Shown here piece after piece: positions 21,235 to 29,103 of a DNA stretch of 64,000 nt (the first letter of the stretch is position 1; every line of letters begins with the position of its first letter). The position numbers were made by a program, and so were the translations under genes. Origin of the DNA: Microbacterium enclense (GTDB lineage: Bacteria > Actinomycetota > Actinomycetes > Actinomycetales > Microbacteriaceae); contig CP116226.1 in NCBI GenBank assembly GCA_038182865.1, positions 310,001 to 374,000 on the forward strand, read 5' to 3'. The notes under the pieces are model-generated. The model had not been told where the DNA came from. It saw only the letters and a program-made list of their open reading frames with translations, and made no database searches.

Positions 21235-21255
21235 CCGTGACATTCGTCATGGGTG
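21235..21255. promoter_or_regulatory. Candidate response-regulator site, copy A
   Basis: CCGTGACATTCGTCATGGGTG contains the near-palindrome TGACATTCGTCA directly upstream of the kinase -10 box. An almost identical 21-mer occurs at 29104-29124. Confidence 0.55.
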
Positions 21256-22482
21256 GGGTGGAGTCTCTGGAGGGGTGTGCCCGACGCGATCGAGATCGGG
21301 GAGTCGCCCGACAGGAATGCAGGCCAGTGCGCAGAGCATCGCTGCGAACCCGATCGCCACCGACGTACTGGTCAGGGAGGCGACGATGCCCCCCAAGGGC
21401 GCAGCGATGGGGGCGGTCCCCACACCGACAACGGCGAACGCGCTCGTCACCCGCCCGAGGAGATGGTCCGGTGTGAACTCCTGACGAACCGTGACGGCCA
21501 GGATGTTCCACAGCATGGTCGCGACGCCGAGGACGATAAGGGCGGCTCCGGCAAGAACAGCGCTCGGCGCCACCGCGAGCACGGCGATCGAGACAGTCCC
21601 GAGCAGCGCCGAGATCAGCAGACACCGATTGGTGCCGAGCCTGCGACGAAGTCGTGCGGCGAGTAGCGACCCCATCACGCTGCCCCCGGCATACACGGCG
21701 ATCAGCAGGCCATAGCCCGCGGCGGGGACATCGAGGACGTCCAGCACATGGATGACGAGCACGGCCAGCAGGACACCGGTCGAGGCCGCGAGGAGGACGG
21801 TGCCGACGGCAACGGAGCGAAGGACGCGGTGCGCGAACAGCCATCGCAGGCCTTCGGCGGTCTCGATCCAGATCGATCTGCGAGATGACCGCGCGGCCTC
21901 CACGGAGGCTGCGGCGGGGAGCCGCCCGACGCAGACGGCCGACGCGATGAAAGCAACCGTCTGCGCGAGAACGGGCGCCGAAGCGGAGAAGGAGTGCAGC
22001 ACGCTTCCCGCAGCGGGCCCGACGAAACTGCCCGAGAGGGTCGCCCCCGCTTGGAGGCGACCATTCGCGCGCGCCAGCTGTTCGCGCGGGACCAGGGTGG
22101 GCAGCAACGCAGGGGCAGCGCTACGGATCAGCGTCGATCCGCACGCCAGAAGGAAAGCCGCGAAAAGTACAACGACCACCGGCGCATGGCCACGCGCGAC
22201 CAGCACACCGAGCACGAGCACGATGCACACGCGCGCCAGATCGGTGCGCCACATGACGGCCCGACGGTCCCACCGATCAACGAGGGTCCCCGCCACGAGG
22301 CCGAACAGCAGCCAGGGTAGACCGGTGGCCACTTGAAGGAGGGAAACGATGAGCGGATCGCGGGTCTGACTCGCGATCAGCAACGGGAAGGTCGTCGAGG
22401 AGAGCCCGTCACCGAGCGCAGCGCCCGCCGACGCACCCCACAGCCATCTGTAGCCGTGTCGCCGATTGTCGCGAGACTGCAT
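21247..22482 (-). CDS. Major facilitator superfamily exporter
   Basis: A 411-residue transporter with about 12 membrane segments of the enterobactin-exporter/macrolide-efflux type (motif VAGTLVDRWDRRAVM in loop 2-3). The ATG at 22482 has GGGAGG upstream; longer in-frame extensions cross the operator and the divergent antitoxin gene. The gene is divergent from a YefM-type antitoxin and shares an AT-rich operator with it. Confidence 0.88.
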   Translation of the reverse strand: MQSRDNRRHGYRWLWGASAGAALGDGLSSTTFPLLIASQTRDPLIVSLLQVATGLPWLLFGLVAGTLVDRWDRRAVMWRTDLARVCIVLVLGVLVARGHAPVVVVLFAAFLLACGSTLIRSAAPALLPTLVPREQLARANGRLQAGATLSGSFVGPAAGSVLHSFSASAPVLAQTVAFIASAVCVGRLPAAASVEAARSSRRSIWIETAEGLRWLFAHRVLRSVAVGTVLLAASTGVLLAVLVIHVLDVLDVPAAGYGLLIAVYAGGSVMGSLLAARLRRRLGTNRCLLISALLGTVSIAVLAVAPSAVLAGAALIVLGVATMLWNILAVTVRQEFTPDHLLGRVTSAFAVVGVGTAPIAAPLGGIVASLTSTSVAIGFAAMLCALACIPVGRLPDLDRVGHTPPETPPHP

Positions 22483-22494
22483 GCCCGACCTCCC

Positions 22495-22508
22495 AATTTG
22501 TACAAATT
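22495..22508. promoter_or_regulatory. TGTACA-core operator between exporter and antitoxin
   Basis: AATTTGTACAAATT is a perfect 14-bp palindrome, with a second TTGTAC at 22507-22512. YefM-family antitoxins of the YefM-YoeB system bind palindromes with a TGTACA core, so this is a plausible antitoxin operator. It lies just upstream of the ribosome binding site of the exporter. Confidence 0.65.
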
Positions 22509-22530
22509 GTACGTAATGTAGCATGAGGGC

Positions 22531-22785
22531 ATGGCAGATGAAGTCCCGGTCTCCGAGGCTCGGGGACAACTCTCGGAGCTGGTCAACCGCGTCCGCTTCG
22601 GAGGCGAGTCCATCGTCCTCACTCGCCACGGAAAGGGCGTGGCTGCTCTCGTGCCCATCGAGCAGCTACCCGCAGATCTGACGGCATCCACAGACCCGGA
22701 GCCACCCAATCAGGTGATCGATCTGAGCGCGCGGTCCATGCCGACGAGGCAGATAGCCGCCCAATCGGATCCGGACTATCGATGA
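22531..22785 (+). CDS. Phd/YefM family antitoxin, no toxin partner
   Basis: An 84-residue protein matching the antitoxin N-terminal domain (VPVSEARGQLSELVNRV, then SIVLTRHGKGVAALVPIEQL) followed by a disordered tail that normally covers the toxin. No RelE/YoeB/Doc-like gene follows: the 128 nt downstream contain no frame of toxin size and the next gene is a hydrolase. It may be an orphan that now serves as a regulator of the divergent exporter. Confidence 0.88.
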   Translation: MADEVPVSEARGQLSELVNRVRFGGESIVLTRHGKGVAALVPIEQLPADLTASTDPEPPNQVIDLSARSMPTRQIAAQSDPDYR

Positions 22786-22901
22786 TCGCGCGATAGACGC
22801 GATAGACAGGAGCACCCCGGCACCTCGCTACGACAAGCCCCGACATCGGCAGCGACGGTGCGTATTCACGGAGTCGCCTGGAAGATCCATCAAGGCTGCG
22901 C

Positions 22902-22907
22902 TATTTT
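22902..22907 (+). promoter_or_regulatory. -10 hexamer TATTTT, leaderless start
   Basis: Six bases before the ATG of the alpha/beta hydrolase. Confidence 0.5.
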
Positions 22908-22913
22908 CAGAGA

Positions 22914-23744
22914 ATGGTGAAAATCAGCGAACACCTGGATCGTCCGAACGCCGTGATCGCGTACGGAGACTCGGGCGCTGATGGCGTGCCGGTGGTCCTG
23001 ACACACGGAGCAGGTCTCGACCATTCGATGTTCGACGCGCACGCTGCAGCCCTCGTCCGCGACGGCTTTCGGGTGATCGTGTGGGATCTCCGTGGGCACG
23101 GACAGTCGATGCTCAGTGAAGGAACTCGATTCGCCGCAAGAGACGCGCTTGCCGACCTAGACGCTCTCCTCGCGGAATGCGAGGTGACCCGAGCGGTGCT
23201 GGTGGGGCACTCGCTCGGAGGCAACCTCACACAGGCCTTCGCGCGCGAGCACCCCGATCGCGTTCGCGGCATGATCATTGTCGACTCCACCTGGAACAGC
23301 GGGCCGCTGTCGAGCCTCGAGCGGCTCGCGTTACGTCTCGCCGCCCCCGCTTTGTCCCTCATCCCGGCACGGCGACTGCCTGGTCTCATGGCGCGGGCTT
23401 CGGCGGCGACACCCGGCGCGATTGCTCGCGCGGAGGCGCTGTTCGCGCGAATGCCGAAATCGAGGTTCTTGGACGTGTGGAGGGCGACTGTGTCCTTCGT
23501 CGATCCCACCCCGCACCATCGATCCGGAGTGCCGCTCGCCCTCGTCCGCGGCGCTGATGACCGCACGGGCAACATCAACGACGCGATGTCCCGCTGGGCT
23601 GCCTTCGAGAACATTGCCGAGCACGTCATTCCCGAAGCCGGACACATCGTCACGTGGGACGCGCCGGCAGAGACCACGTACACTCTCCGCGAGATCCTCG
23701 AGAACTGGAGAAGCGCAGACGAGCACGAGGAGAAGAGGTCGTGA
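22914..23744 (+). CDS. Alpha/beta hydrolase
   Basis: A 276-residue alpha/beta-fold hydrolase with an oxyanion HGAGLDH motif, nucleophile elbow GHSLGG, acid in VRGADDR and catalytic His in EAGHIVTWD. No signal peptide is present. It is translationally coupled to the following MarR-like regulator (GTGA overlap), so the regulator probably controls this pair. Codon use looks slightly less GC-rich than the neighbours, which may indicate transfer. Confidence 0.88.
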   Translation: MVKISEHLDRPNAVIAYGDSGADGVPVVLTHGAGLDHSMFDAHAAALVRDGFRVIVWDLRGHGQSMLSEGTRFAARDALADLDALLAECEVTRAVLVGHSLGGNLTQAFAREHPDRVRGMIIVDSTWNSGPLSSLERLALRLAAPALSLIPARRLPGLMARASAATPGAIARAEALFARMPKSRFLDVWRATVSFVDPTPHHRSGVPLALVRGADDRTGNINDAMSRWAAFENIAEHVIPEAGHIVTWDAPAETTYTLREILENWRSADEHEEKRS

Positions 23745-24181
23745 TCTCGAGCGAGCAGCATCAGTTCATCAACGCCATGGGCGACACTCTCGCGACCTGG
23801 CACCTTTCGCGATCCACCGGGCGCGTCTACGGCTACCTCCTCCTCCGAGGGACGGCATCGAGCTCGGAAGAGCTGCGCGAAGACCTCGCTCTGAGCTCGG
23901 GCGCGGTGAGCACCGCCATTCGAGAACTGGTGTCCTGGGGGTTGGCGCGGACGCTTCCGCAGCCGGGCAGCAGACGGCTGCTCGTCGAGGCTGCCGGAGG
24001 ATTCGAGCAGCTTCTGGCGGCCAGCCACGAGCGCACCCGCACGTTCATCCGCACCCTCGAAGCCGCCGAACGTCTGACGGACAGCTCGAGTGCCGCCACA
24101 CGCCTTCGCGACGTGACGAGCCTGTTCACCTCGTACGTGGACGCCGCCGATCAGGCGTTGCGGCCCGGCTCTCCGCCGTGA
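23741..24181 (+). CDS. MarR/GbsR-type transcriptional regulator
   Basis: A 146-residue regulator with a winged helix (RVYGYLLLRGTASSSEELRE, then LSSGAVSTAIRELVSWGL) and a C-terminal helical dimer region. GbsR-like proteins share this layout. The GTG start overlaps the hydrolase stop and is preceded by AGAAGAGG. It most likely regulates its own operon. Confidence 0.82.
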   Translation: MISSEQHQFINAMGDTLATWHLSRSTGRVYGYLLLRGTASSSEELREDLALSSGAVSTAIRELVSWGLARTLPQPGSRRLLVEAAGGFEQLLAASHERTRTFIRTLEAAERLTDSSSAATRLRDVTSLFTSYVDAADQALRPGSPP

Positions 24182-24283
24182 TGCACGCCAACGCTCGGTT
24201 ACCCGTCGAAGTCGCGCCGCGTGCTGACGCACGGCGAGACACGACCCGTCGCGAGTGTCGCCGCGGAAATGTGCGTCTCTCGC

Positions 24284-24594
24284 CTACCGCTCCGGTGTAG
24301 CGCGCCCCGGCGGCAGCTCGACCTCGATCGTGATTCGCCCGCCTGCCTCGATCACTCCCGGCCCCGTGTCGGGCGTCGGAGAGGGGGCGGGAATCGTTTG
24401 CCCCGCCTCCCAGACCATCGCGCGTTGTGCGCGGAAGGGTGGAACAGCTCACCGAACCCCAGCAGACCCGCTGACGAGGGCGCGCCATGATCACCCACGC
24501 GCTGACGACGACGAGCGGAAAGAGCCACAGCGGCGAAGACCGCGGGAACGCTCAGGATGATCGCGATCGTCCCCCACCCGAACACGGCATCCAT
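24284..24594 (-). pseudogene. Small membrane protein gene with one frameshift
   Basis: The first frame begins MDAVFGWGTIAIILSVPAVF, one membrane helix, and continues to GFGELFHPSAHNAR near 24420. There the reading frame must shift by one base to continue as VWEAGQTIPAPSPTPDTGPG and a sensible end, ITIEVELPPGRATPER. One missing base in CG(G)ATGG would restore a protein of about 103 residues. A TACCCT box lies six bases before the ATG. The family is an unnamed membrane protein; the break may be real decay or a sequence error. Confidence 0.6.
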
Positions 24595-24600
24595 GCGGAC

Positions 24601-24606
24601 AGGGTA
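24601..24606 (-). promoter_or_regulatory. -10 hexamer TACCCT, leaderless start
   Basis: Six bases before the ATG of the frameshifted small membrane protein gene. Confidence 0.45.
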
Positions 24607-24853
24607 GACAACGGCTTCTTCCGCACGTCTCCCCCTCACGAGGGAGGTCCTCGGTGCTCACCTGGTCACCGAGGACCATGCGAGTCTCGCGCCGCCGCGT
24701 CGAAGTCCTTCGATCGCCTAGCCTTTTCCGCGGGAGGGAGCGTACGAGGATGACAGGTTTTCCATCCGCGCGATGGCATGCGGACGCGACGCGAAGCCGG
24801 CCTGCACCGTCGCGGCGGGGCGAGCGATGAGCGCGGTTCATGTCGCGGAGTCG

Positions 24854-25303
24854 ATGAGCGAGCCCATCACGCACTTCTCCGAGCTCGCGGGCCTCGAACG
24901 CGCAGCGATCGGCAATGATCCGCGAGGCGGGGAAGCGCTCGCGATTGCCGAGGCCGCCCGGGGCGCGGCCGGGGAGCTTCGCCAGCGGCGTCCGAGCCTC
25001 GATCCGCCACCACCGCGAGGGTGGCTCGCGCGTCTGCTCGGCCCGAGCGACCCGGAACCCGAGCAGTCTCCCCTCGACCGCTGGTACGACGAAGTGGACG
25101 CGGCAGCTTCCGCGGCGGAGCAGCGGATGGCAGCGTGGCAGGGAGACGTCGACGCCGCATGGCTGGCCGAGGTGACCGCAGATAAAGACGCGGCAATCGC
25201 GGTCCTGGTCGATCGCGGACTGCTCACACCCGACGTGGCCGCACGGTACTGCGCTGATCCCCTCGGCACGCTTCTCGTCCTCGACGCGACCTCGCAGGAC
25301 TGA
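24854..25303 (+). CDS. Hypothetical cytoplasmic protein
   Basis: A 149-residue soluble protein rich in Ala, Glu and Asp with predicted helices (ELAGLERAAIGND, then DRWYDEVDAAASAAEQRM) and the closing ADPLGTLLVLDATSQD. I recognise no family. The ATG at 24854 has GGAG five bases upstream; an ATG at 24827 would add nine residues and cannot be excluded. The 259 nt before it hold nothing that I can name. Confidence 0.6.
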   Translation: MSEPITHFSELAGLERAAIGNDPRGGEALAIAEAARGAAGELRQRRPSLDPPPPRGWLARLLGPSDPEPEQSPLDRWYDEVDAAASAAEQRMAAWQGDVDAAWLAEVTADKDAAIAVLVDRGLLTPDVAARYCADPLGTLLVLDATSQD

Positions 25304-25391
25304 GGAGCGCGGAGACATTGAAGATGCCACCCGCCCACCGCGCACAACGCCGGGTCGTTCATTCTCAAATCGCGGATACGCCGCACTGGCA

Positions 25392-26326
25392 TTGACTTTC
25401 GTGGCAGAGGGCCGCGTGGAGTTGCATTCCCCCATCAGGCGATGGCTTCCTGAGGTTGCCGCATCGCGCGTCCTCCGCCATCCCGGTGCCCACCTGGACG
25501 ATTCCGTTCCGGCCGACCGGCCCGTCACCATCGAAGACCTCCTCACCCTGCGCGGGGGCCTCGGTTTCACCTCCGACTTCGGTTCTCCGCTCGTCGATGC
25601 GCTTGTCGAAACGATGCAGGAGGGGCCATCGCCGCGCACGCTGGATCGAGAGACATTCCTGTCGGCGGCCGGCGCAGTGCCGCTCGCCCATCAACCCGGT
25701 CGCGGGTGGACCTACAACACCGGGAGCACCATTCTCGGGCTGCTCCTCGAGCGTGTTGCGGAAAAGCCCCTGGACCACCTGATGAGCGACCGGATCTTCG
25801 GTCCGTTGCATATGCATGACGCGCAGTGGTGGGTTCCAGAAGGACTTCAACCGAGGTTCACAAGTCGCTACAGAACCACGGGAAACCTCGAACAGCCTCT
25901 TGAGCTGATCGACCCACCCTCGGGTGCCCACGCGCACCCTCCGTCTTTCCCCGACGGAGCGAGCGGACTCATCGGCACTGCTGACGACTGGCTCAAGTTC
26001 GGCACGATGTTGATCGGCCACGGCACCTTCGAAGGGCGCGAGCTGCTCCCCCAGCATTGGCGAAGGCCATGATGACCGACCAGTTGACCTCCGAGCAGCG
26101 TTCGATGGGTCGACCCTTCCTCGACGAGGGCGAAGGGTGGGGTTACGGAGGGAGTGTCCGTCCCGACCGAAGCTTCGGCTGGTCCGGCGGCGCAGGAACC
26201 TACGCACGAGTTTTCCCCGCACAGGGTCAGGTCAGCATCCTTCTGACGCAGGTCGCACTCGACGGACCGGAAGGGTCACCGATGCTGAACGACTTCGCCG
26301 CTCTCACGAGCCCACGCCGCCGCTAG
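25392..26326 (+). pseudogene. Decayed beta-lactamase-family serine hydrolase
   Basis: The sequence follows the class C/esterase family from FVAEGRVELHSPIRRWLPE through TIEDLLTLRGGL, the TYNTGSTILG motif and GFGWSGG-like C-terminal strands. The first ~70 residues including the SxxK nucleophile motif are absent: upstream codons give S-N-R-G where S-x-x-K is expected. A second defect lies in the C-run at 26048-26052, where one missing C moves the frame from HWRRP-stop to ALAKAMMTDQLTSEQ. Both defects argue for a pseudogene. Confidence 0.75.
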
Positions 26327-26434
26327 ACGATCAGCCCCAGACCAGGGTCAGAGGGCCCATTGCTCGAACGCCAGGTCAGGCGCGGTCGGAAGGCACACGA
26401 GCTGTCGGCACCTCCGCCACAATGACGTCGCCCT

Positions 26435-27001
26435 CTACTTCGCTGCATCGTGCGAGAAGGCTGCCGCCAAAAGCGTTTCGGCGGCAGCGCGCGCTTGGGG
26501 GGCAGCGTTCGCATTGCCGGCGATAGCAGCCGTCGTCTGGGCACCCTCCGCGAGGATCGCGAGTTGCGGCGCGAGATGCGCGGGCCCTCCTGCGGCGAAG
26601 ACGAGCTGTTCGACGTACCGCTGGAAGTCGACCTTGTGTGCGCGCACGACACGAGCCACCTCCGCGTTGGCGGCTCCGAGCTCACCGAAGGCGTTGATGA
26701 AACCGCAGCCGCGGAAGTCCGCGTCGTCGAACCACCCAGCCAGGTAGTCGTACACCGCCAGCAGCCGGTCGCGGGGGTCGTCGATCCGCTCGACCGCCGC
26801 CGTCACCCCGTCAGTCCACATCCGATGACGCTTGTCCAGCACCGCGACGATCAGGTCGTCTTTCGAAGGGAACTCCTTGTAAAGCGCCCGCAACGACACT
26901 CCGGCGGCGTCGCGCACGGCATCCATTCCCACCTGACCGATGCCGCGGCCGTAGTAGAGAGCGTCGGCGGCGTCGACGATGCGATCGCGGATGTCGTTCA
27001 T
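26435..27001 (-). CDS. TetR/AcrR family repressor
   Basis: A 188-residue repressor with the TetR helix-turn-helix (DAVRDAAGVSLRALYKEFPSK) and a helical ligand domain with GCGFINAFGEL. It is divergent from a carboxylesterase gene, and two identical-type palindromes lie between them, so it almost certainly represses that esterase and itself. A TACACT box lies six bases before the ATG, marking a leaderless start. Confidence 0.93.
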   Translation of the reverse strand: MNDIRDRIVDAADALYYGRGIGQVGMDAVRDAAGVSLRALYKEFPSKDDLIVAVLDKRHRMWTDGVTAAVERIDDPRDRLLAVYDYLAGWFDDADFRGCGFINAFGELGAANAEVARVVRAHKVDFQRYVEQLVFAAGGPAHLAPQLAILAEGAQTTAAIAGNANAAPQARAAAETLLAAAFSHDAAK

Positions 27002-27007
27002 CGGTCC

Positions 27008-27013
27008 AGTGTA
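27008..27013 (-). promoter_or_regulatory. -10 hexamer TACACT of the tetR-type gene
   Basis: Six bases before the ATG on the minus strand; operator 1 lies directly upstream. Confidence 0.55.
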
Positions 27014-27014
27014 C

Positions 27015-27043
27015 TTGACACGAGAACGGTCGTTCTCTATCGT
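27015..27043 (+). promoter_or_regulatory. Promoter of the esterase with operator in the spacer
   Basis: TTGACA (27015-27020) and TATCGT (27038-27043) are 17 bp apart, and the spacer is almost exactly filled by the palindrome at 27022-27037. Confidence 0.7.
27022..27037. promoter_or_regulatory. TetR operator 1
   Basis: GAGAACGGTCGTTCTC, a 16-bp palindrome with one non-matching central base pair, lies between the -35 and -10 boxes. Confidence 0.8.
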
Positions 27044-27054
27044 CGAATCCAATC

Positions 27055-27070
27055 GAGAACGATCGTTCTC
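27055..27070. promoter_or_regulatory. TetR operator 2
   Basis: GAGAACGATCGTTCTC is a perfect 16-bp palindrome 33 bp (about three turns) from operator 1 and just downstream of the expected transcription start. Confidence 0.8.
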
Positions 27071-27092
27071 ACTCCTTCCGAAAGGCACGATC

Positions 27093-28061
27093 ATGACCGG
27101 AAACCCGCACGGCATCGCTCTGGAGACCGCCGCCCAGCAGTTCGTCGATGCCACCAGCGAGCCCCCGTTCCTCTACCAGCTGCCCCCGGCCGAAGGTCGC
27201 GCCGCTGTCGACAGCGTGCAGGATGCTCCCATCTTCAAGCCCGAGATCGACGAGCAGTGGATCGAGGTTCCCGGAGGCCCGAGCGGCTCGGTCCGCGTGC
27301 GCATCGTCCGACCGGCCGGCGCGACCGGCGTTCTTCCCGTGGTCATCTACATCCACGGGGCCGGATGGGTCTTCGGCGACGCGCATACCCATGACCGTCT
27401 CGTGCGCGACCTCGCCGTGGGCGCGGAGGTGGCGGTGGTGTTCCCCGAGTACGACCGCTCGCCCGACGTGCGCTACCCGCACGCCATCGAGCAGATCTGG
27501 TCGACGGCGCAATGGGTCGTCGCCGAGGGCTCCTCACACGACCTCGACCCCGCGCGCATCGCGGTCGCCGGTGACTCGGTCGGCGGCAACATGTCGGCCG
27601 CGCTCACGCTGATCGCGAAGGAGCGCGGCGGGCTCGATCTCGCCGCCCAGGTGCTGTTCTACCCGGTGACCGACGCGGCCTTCGACACCGAGTCCTACCA
27701 CCGCTTCGCGGAGGGGTACTTCCTCTCCCGCGACGGCATGAAGTGGTTCTGGGATCAGTACACCACCAGCGAAGAGGACCGCGCGCAGATCACGGCTTCG
27801 CCGCTGCGCGCCACGCTCGAGCAGCTCGCCGGCCTCCCACAGGCGCTGGTCATCACGGCGGAGGCCGACGTGCTGCGCGACGAGGGCGAGGCGTACGCCG
27901 CGAAGCTCCGCCAGGCGGGCGTCGCCACCACCGCCGTGCGCTACCAGGGCATCGTCCACGACTTCGTCATGGTCAACGCCCTGCATGACACCTTCGCCGC
28001 GAAGGCCGCCGTCGGCCAGGCCGTCGCCTTCCTCTCCGCCGCGCTGCACTCCCAGGGCTGA
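27093..28061 (+). CDS. HSL-type alpha/beta hydrolase (carboxylesterase)
   Basis: A 322-residue cytoplasmic esterase of the hormone-sensitive-lipase family with the oxyanion motif HGAGW, nucleophile GDSVGGN, acid in DVLRDEGEAY and catalytic His in GIVHDFVM. Family members hydrolyse short acyl esters or lactone-like xenobiotics. It is divergent from its presumed TetR repressor. The ATG has GAAAGG upstream. Confidence 0.93.
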   Translation: MTGNPHGIALETAAQQFVDATSEPPFLYQLPPAEGRAAVDSVQDAPIFKPEIDEQWIEVPGGPSGSVRVRIVRPAGATGVLPVVIYIHGAGWVFGDAHTHDRLVRDLAVGAEVAVVFPEYDRSPDVRYPHAIEQIWSTAQWVVAEGSSHDLDPARIAVAGDSVGGNMSAALTLIAKERGGLDLAAQVLFYPVTDAAFDTESYHRFAEGYFLSRDGMKWFWDQYTTSEEDRAQITASPLRATLEQLAGLPQALVITAEADVLRDEGEAYAAKLRQAGVATTAVRYQGIVHDFVMVNALHDTFAAKAAVGQAVAFLSAALHSQG

Positions 28062-28068
28062 GAGCGTC

Positions 28069-28098
28069 GGGCCCCGGGATCACGTCGCCCCGGGGCCC
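28069..28098. terminator. Hairpin between convergent esterase and erm genes
   Basis: GGGCCCCGG pairs with CCGGGGCCC around an 11-nt loop. There is no T-run, but the position between two convergent genes fits transcription termination. Confidence 0.5.
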
Positions 28099-28103
28099 GC
28101 CGA

Positions 28104-28862
28104 TCACGACCGAAGCCCCGCCCAGAGATCAGCCCACTGCTCGCCTATCAGGTCACGCGGGAGAGCGCCGCGCGCGTCTGCCCCCAGGACGGCGGCCCGC
28201 GCTGTCGAGGGGCCGACCCGCGCCACGTGCTGGACGATGCGCTCGAGGCGCCCGCCCCTTCCCGCGAACACCCCGGCGACGAATCGTTCGTACGCGCGCC
28301 GATCGGCGGCCGGAATGAGCGGCGCGGCGCGGCGATCGATCGTCAGGATGCCGCCGTCGACGCTGGGGGCCGGGGCGAAGCCGCTGCGAGGCACGCGCCC
28401 TCGCAACGCGAACCGGTACCACGGCGCGTGCTGCGCGGTCATCATGGTTCCGCCGCCCACGCCAGCGCGCTTGCGCGCGACCTCCCACTGCGTCAGAAGG
28501 ATGGCGTGCTGCCACTGCTGCGCACGGAGAAGGCGGCGAAGGATCGGAGTGGTCAGGTGGAACGGGATGTTTCCCACGATGGTCGACGCCGCGAGGGAGA
28601 CGGCGAGCGCGTCCCCGTGCACGATCTTGACGGCCGGGAGCTTCGCGGCGAGCTTCCGAGCGCGATGCTCGTCGATCTCGATGGCGGTGAGCGGTCGGCC
28701 CAGCGAGGCGAGGTGTCGTGTCAGGGCACCGTCTCCGGCGCCGAGTTCGAGGATCGGGCCGCCGGTCGATCTCACCAGGTCGGTGATGGTCGTGATCGAC
28801 GGCGTATGGATGAGGAAATTCTGGCCGAGTTCGTGGCGGCCACCACGAAGGGAACGAGGCAT
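28104..28862 (-). CDS. erm: Erm-family 23S rRNA (adenine) N6-methyltransferase
   Basis: A 252-residue SAM-dependent enzyme of the KsgA/Erm family. It starts RGGRHELGQNFL, with the SAM loop ELGAGDGALT, the acidic strand AIEIDEH, and the catalytic motif NIPFHLT. The RHELGQNF opening and the C-terminal basic domain are typical of Erm rather than KsgA. Erm methylates A2058 of 23S rRNA and protects against macrolides, lincosamides and streptogramin B. The ATG at 28862 follows a ribosome-binding GGAG that is buried in a hairpin, and a full attenuator lies upstream. A GTG at 28892 is possible but would start inside that hairpin. Confidence 0.9.
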   Translation of the reverse strand: MPRSLRGGRHELGQNFLIHTPSITTITDLVRSTGGPILELGAGDGALTRHLASLGRPLTAIEIDEHRARKLAAKLPAVKIVHGDALAVSLAASTIVGNIPFHLTTPILRRLLRAQQWQHAILLTQWEVARKRAGVGGGTMMTAQHAPWYRFALRGRVPRSGFAPAPSVDGGILTIDRRAAPLIPAADRRAYERFVAGVFAGRGGRLERIVQHVARVGPSTARAAVLGADARGALPRDLIGEQWADLWAGLRS

Positions 28863-28866
28863 AAGC

Positions 28867-28893
28867 GGTGCTCCGAAGGAAGAAGGGAGCACC
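28867..28893 (-). promoter_or_regulatory. Hairpin sequestering the erm ribosome binding site
   Basis: On the minus strand GGTGCTCC pairs with GGAGCACC (8 bp, 11-nt loop). The second arm contains the GGAG located eight bases before the ATG, so the fold would hide it. Confidence 0.7.
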
Positions 28894-28919
28894 CCGTGGG
28901 CGGCGTCGATGAGAACGCG

Positions 28920-28960
28920 AAAAGCCCGTCCGAGGTGCGAATGACGTCTCGGAAGGACGG
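28920..28960 (-). terminator. Attenuator terminator in the erm leader
   Basis: CCGTC-CTTC-CGAG pairs with CTCG-GACGG (9 bp with a bulge) and is followed by GCTTTTCG, giving a rho-independent type terminator between leader peptide and erm. Confidence 0.6.
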
Positions 28961-28984
28961 CGCGCTTATGCGTGCGAGAGCGAG

Positions 28985-29000
28985 CGCGCCGTCAGGCGCG
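28985..29000 (-). promoter_or_regulatory. Hairpin overlapping the leader stop codon
   Basis: CGCGCC-TGAC-GGCGCG is a perfect 6-bp stem whose loop contains the TGA stop of the leader peptide; a stalled ribosome would prevent it from forming. Confidence 0.5.
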
Positions 29001-29057
29001 GCGGTCGCGGAAAGTGAAGAAGCGCCCCGTCAGGAACGCGCTGTTTATCGAACCCAC
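28992..29057 (-). CDS. Erm leader peptide, 21 residues
   Basis: A short frame GTG...TGA encodes a 21-residue peptide ending in FFTFRDRRA. It contains the R-x-R type sequence RDR (residues 17-19); R/K-x-R/K is an established motif at which macrolide-bound ribosomes stall. A TAGCCT box lies six bases before the GTG, the spacing seen at the other leaderless starts in this window. Peptide, terminator hairpin and a buried erm ribosome binding site together make a conventional attenuator. I do not know a published peptide with this sequence. Confidence 0.65.
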   Translation of the reverse strand: MGSINSAFLTGRFFTFRDRRA

Positions 29058-29063
29058 GATTCG

Positions 29064-29069
29064 AGGCTA
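29064..29069 (-). promoter_or_regulatory. -10 hexamer TAGCCT of the erm leader
   Basis: Six bases upstream of the leader-peptide GTG. Confidence 0.55.
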
Positions 29070-29103
29070 ATGGACGGGCCCGCTCGACGCGAGAATACGG
29101 GTT

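Noticed and set aside
28862..28892. GTG at 28892 as an earlier erm start
   Set aside because: It lies inside the hairpin that buries the GGAG of the ATG start and has no ribosome binding site; the Erm family starts match the ATG.
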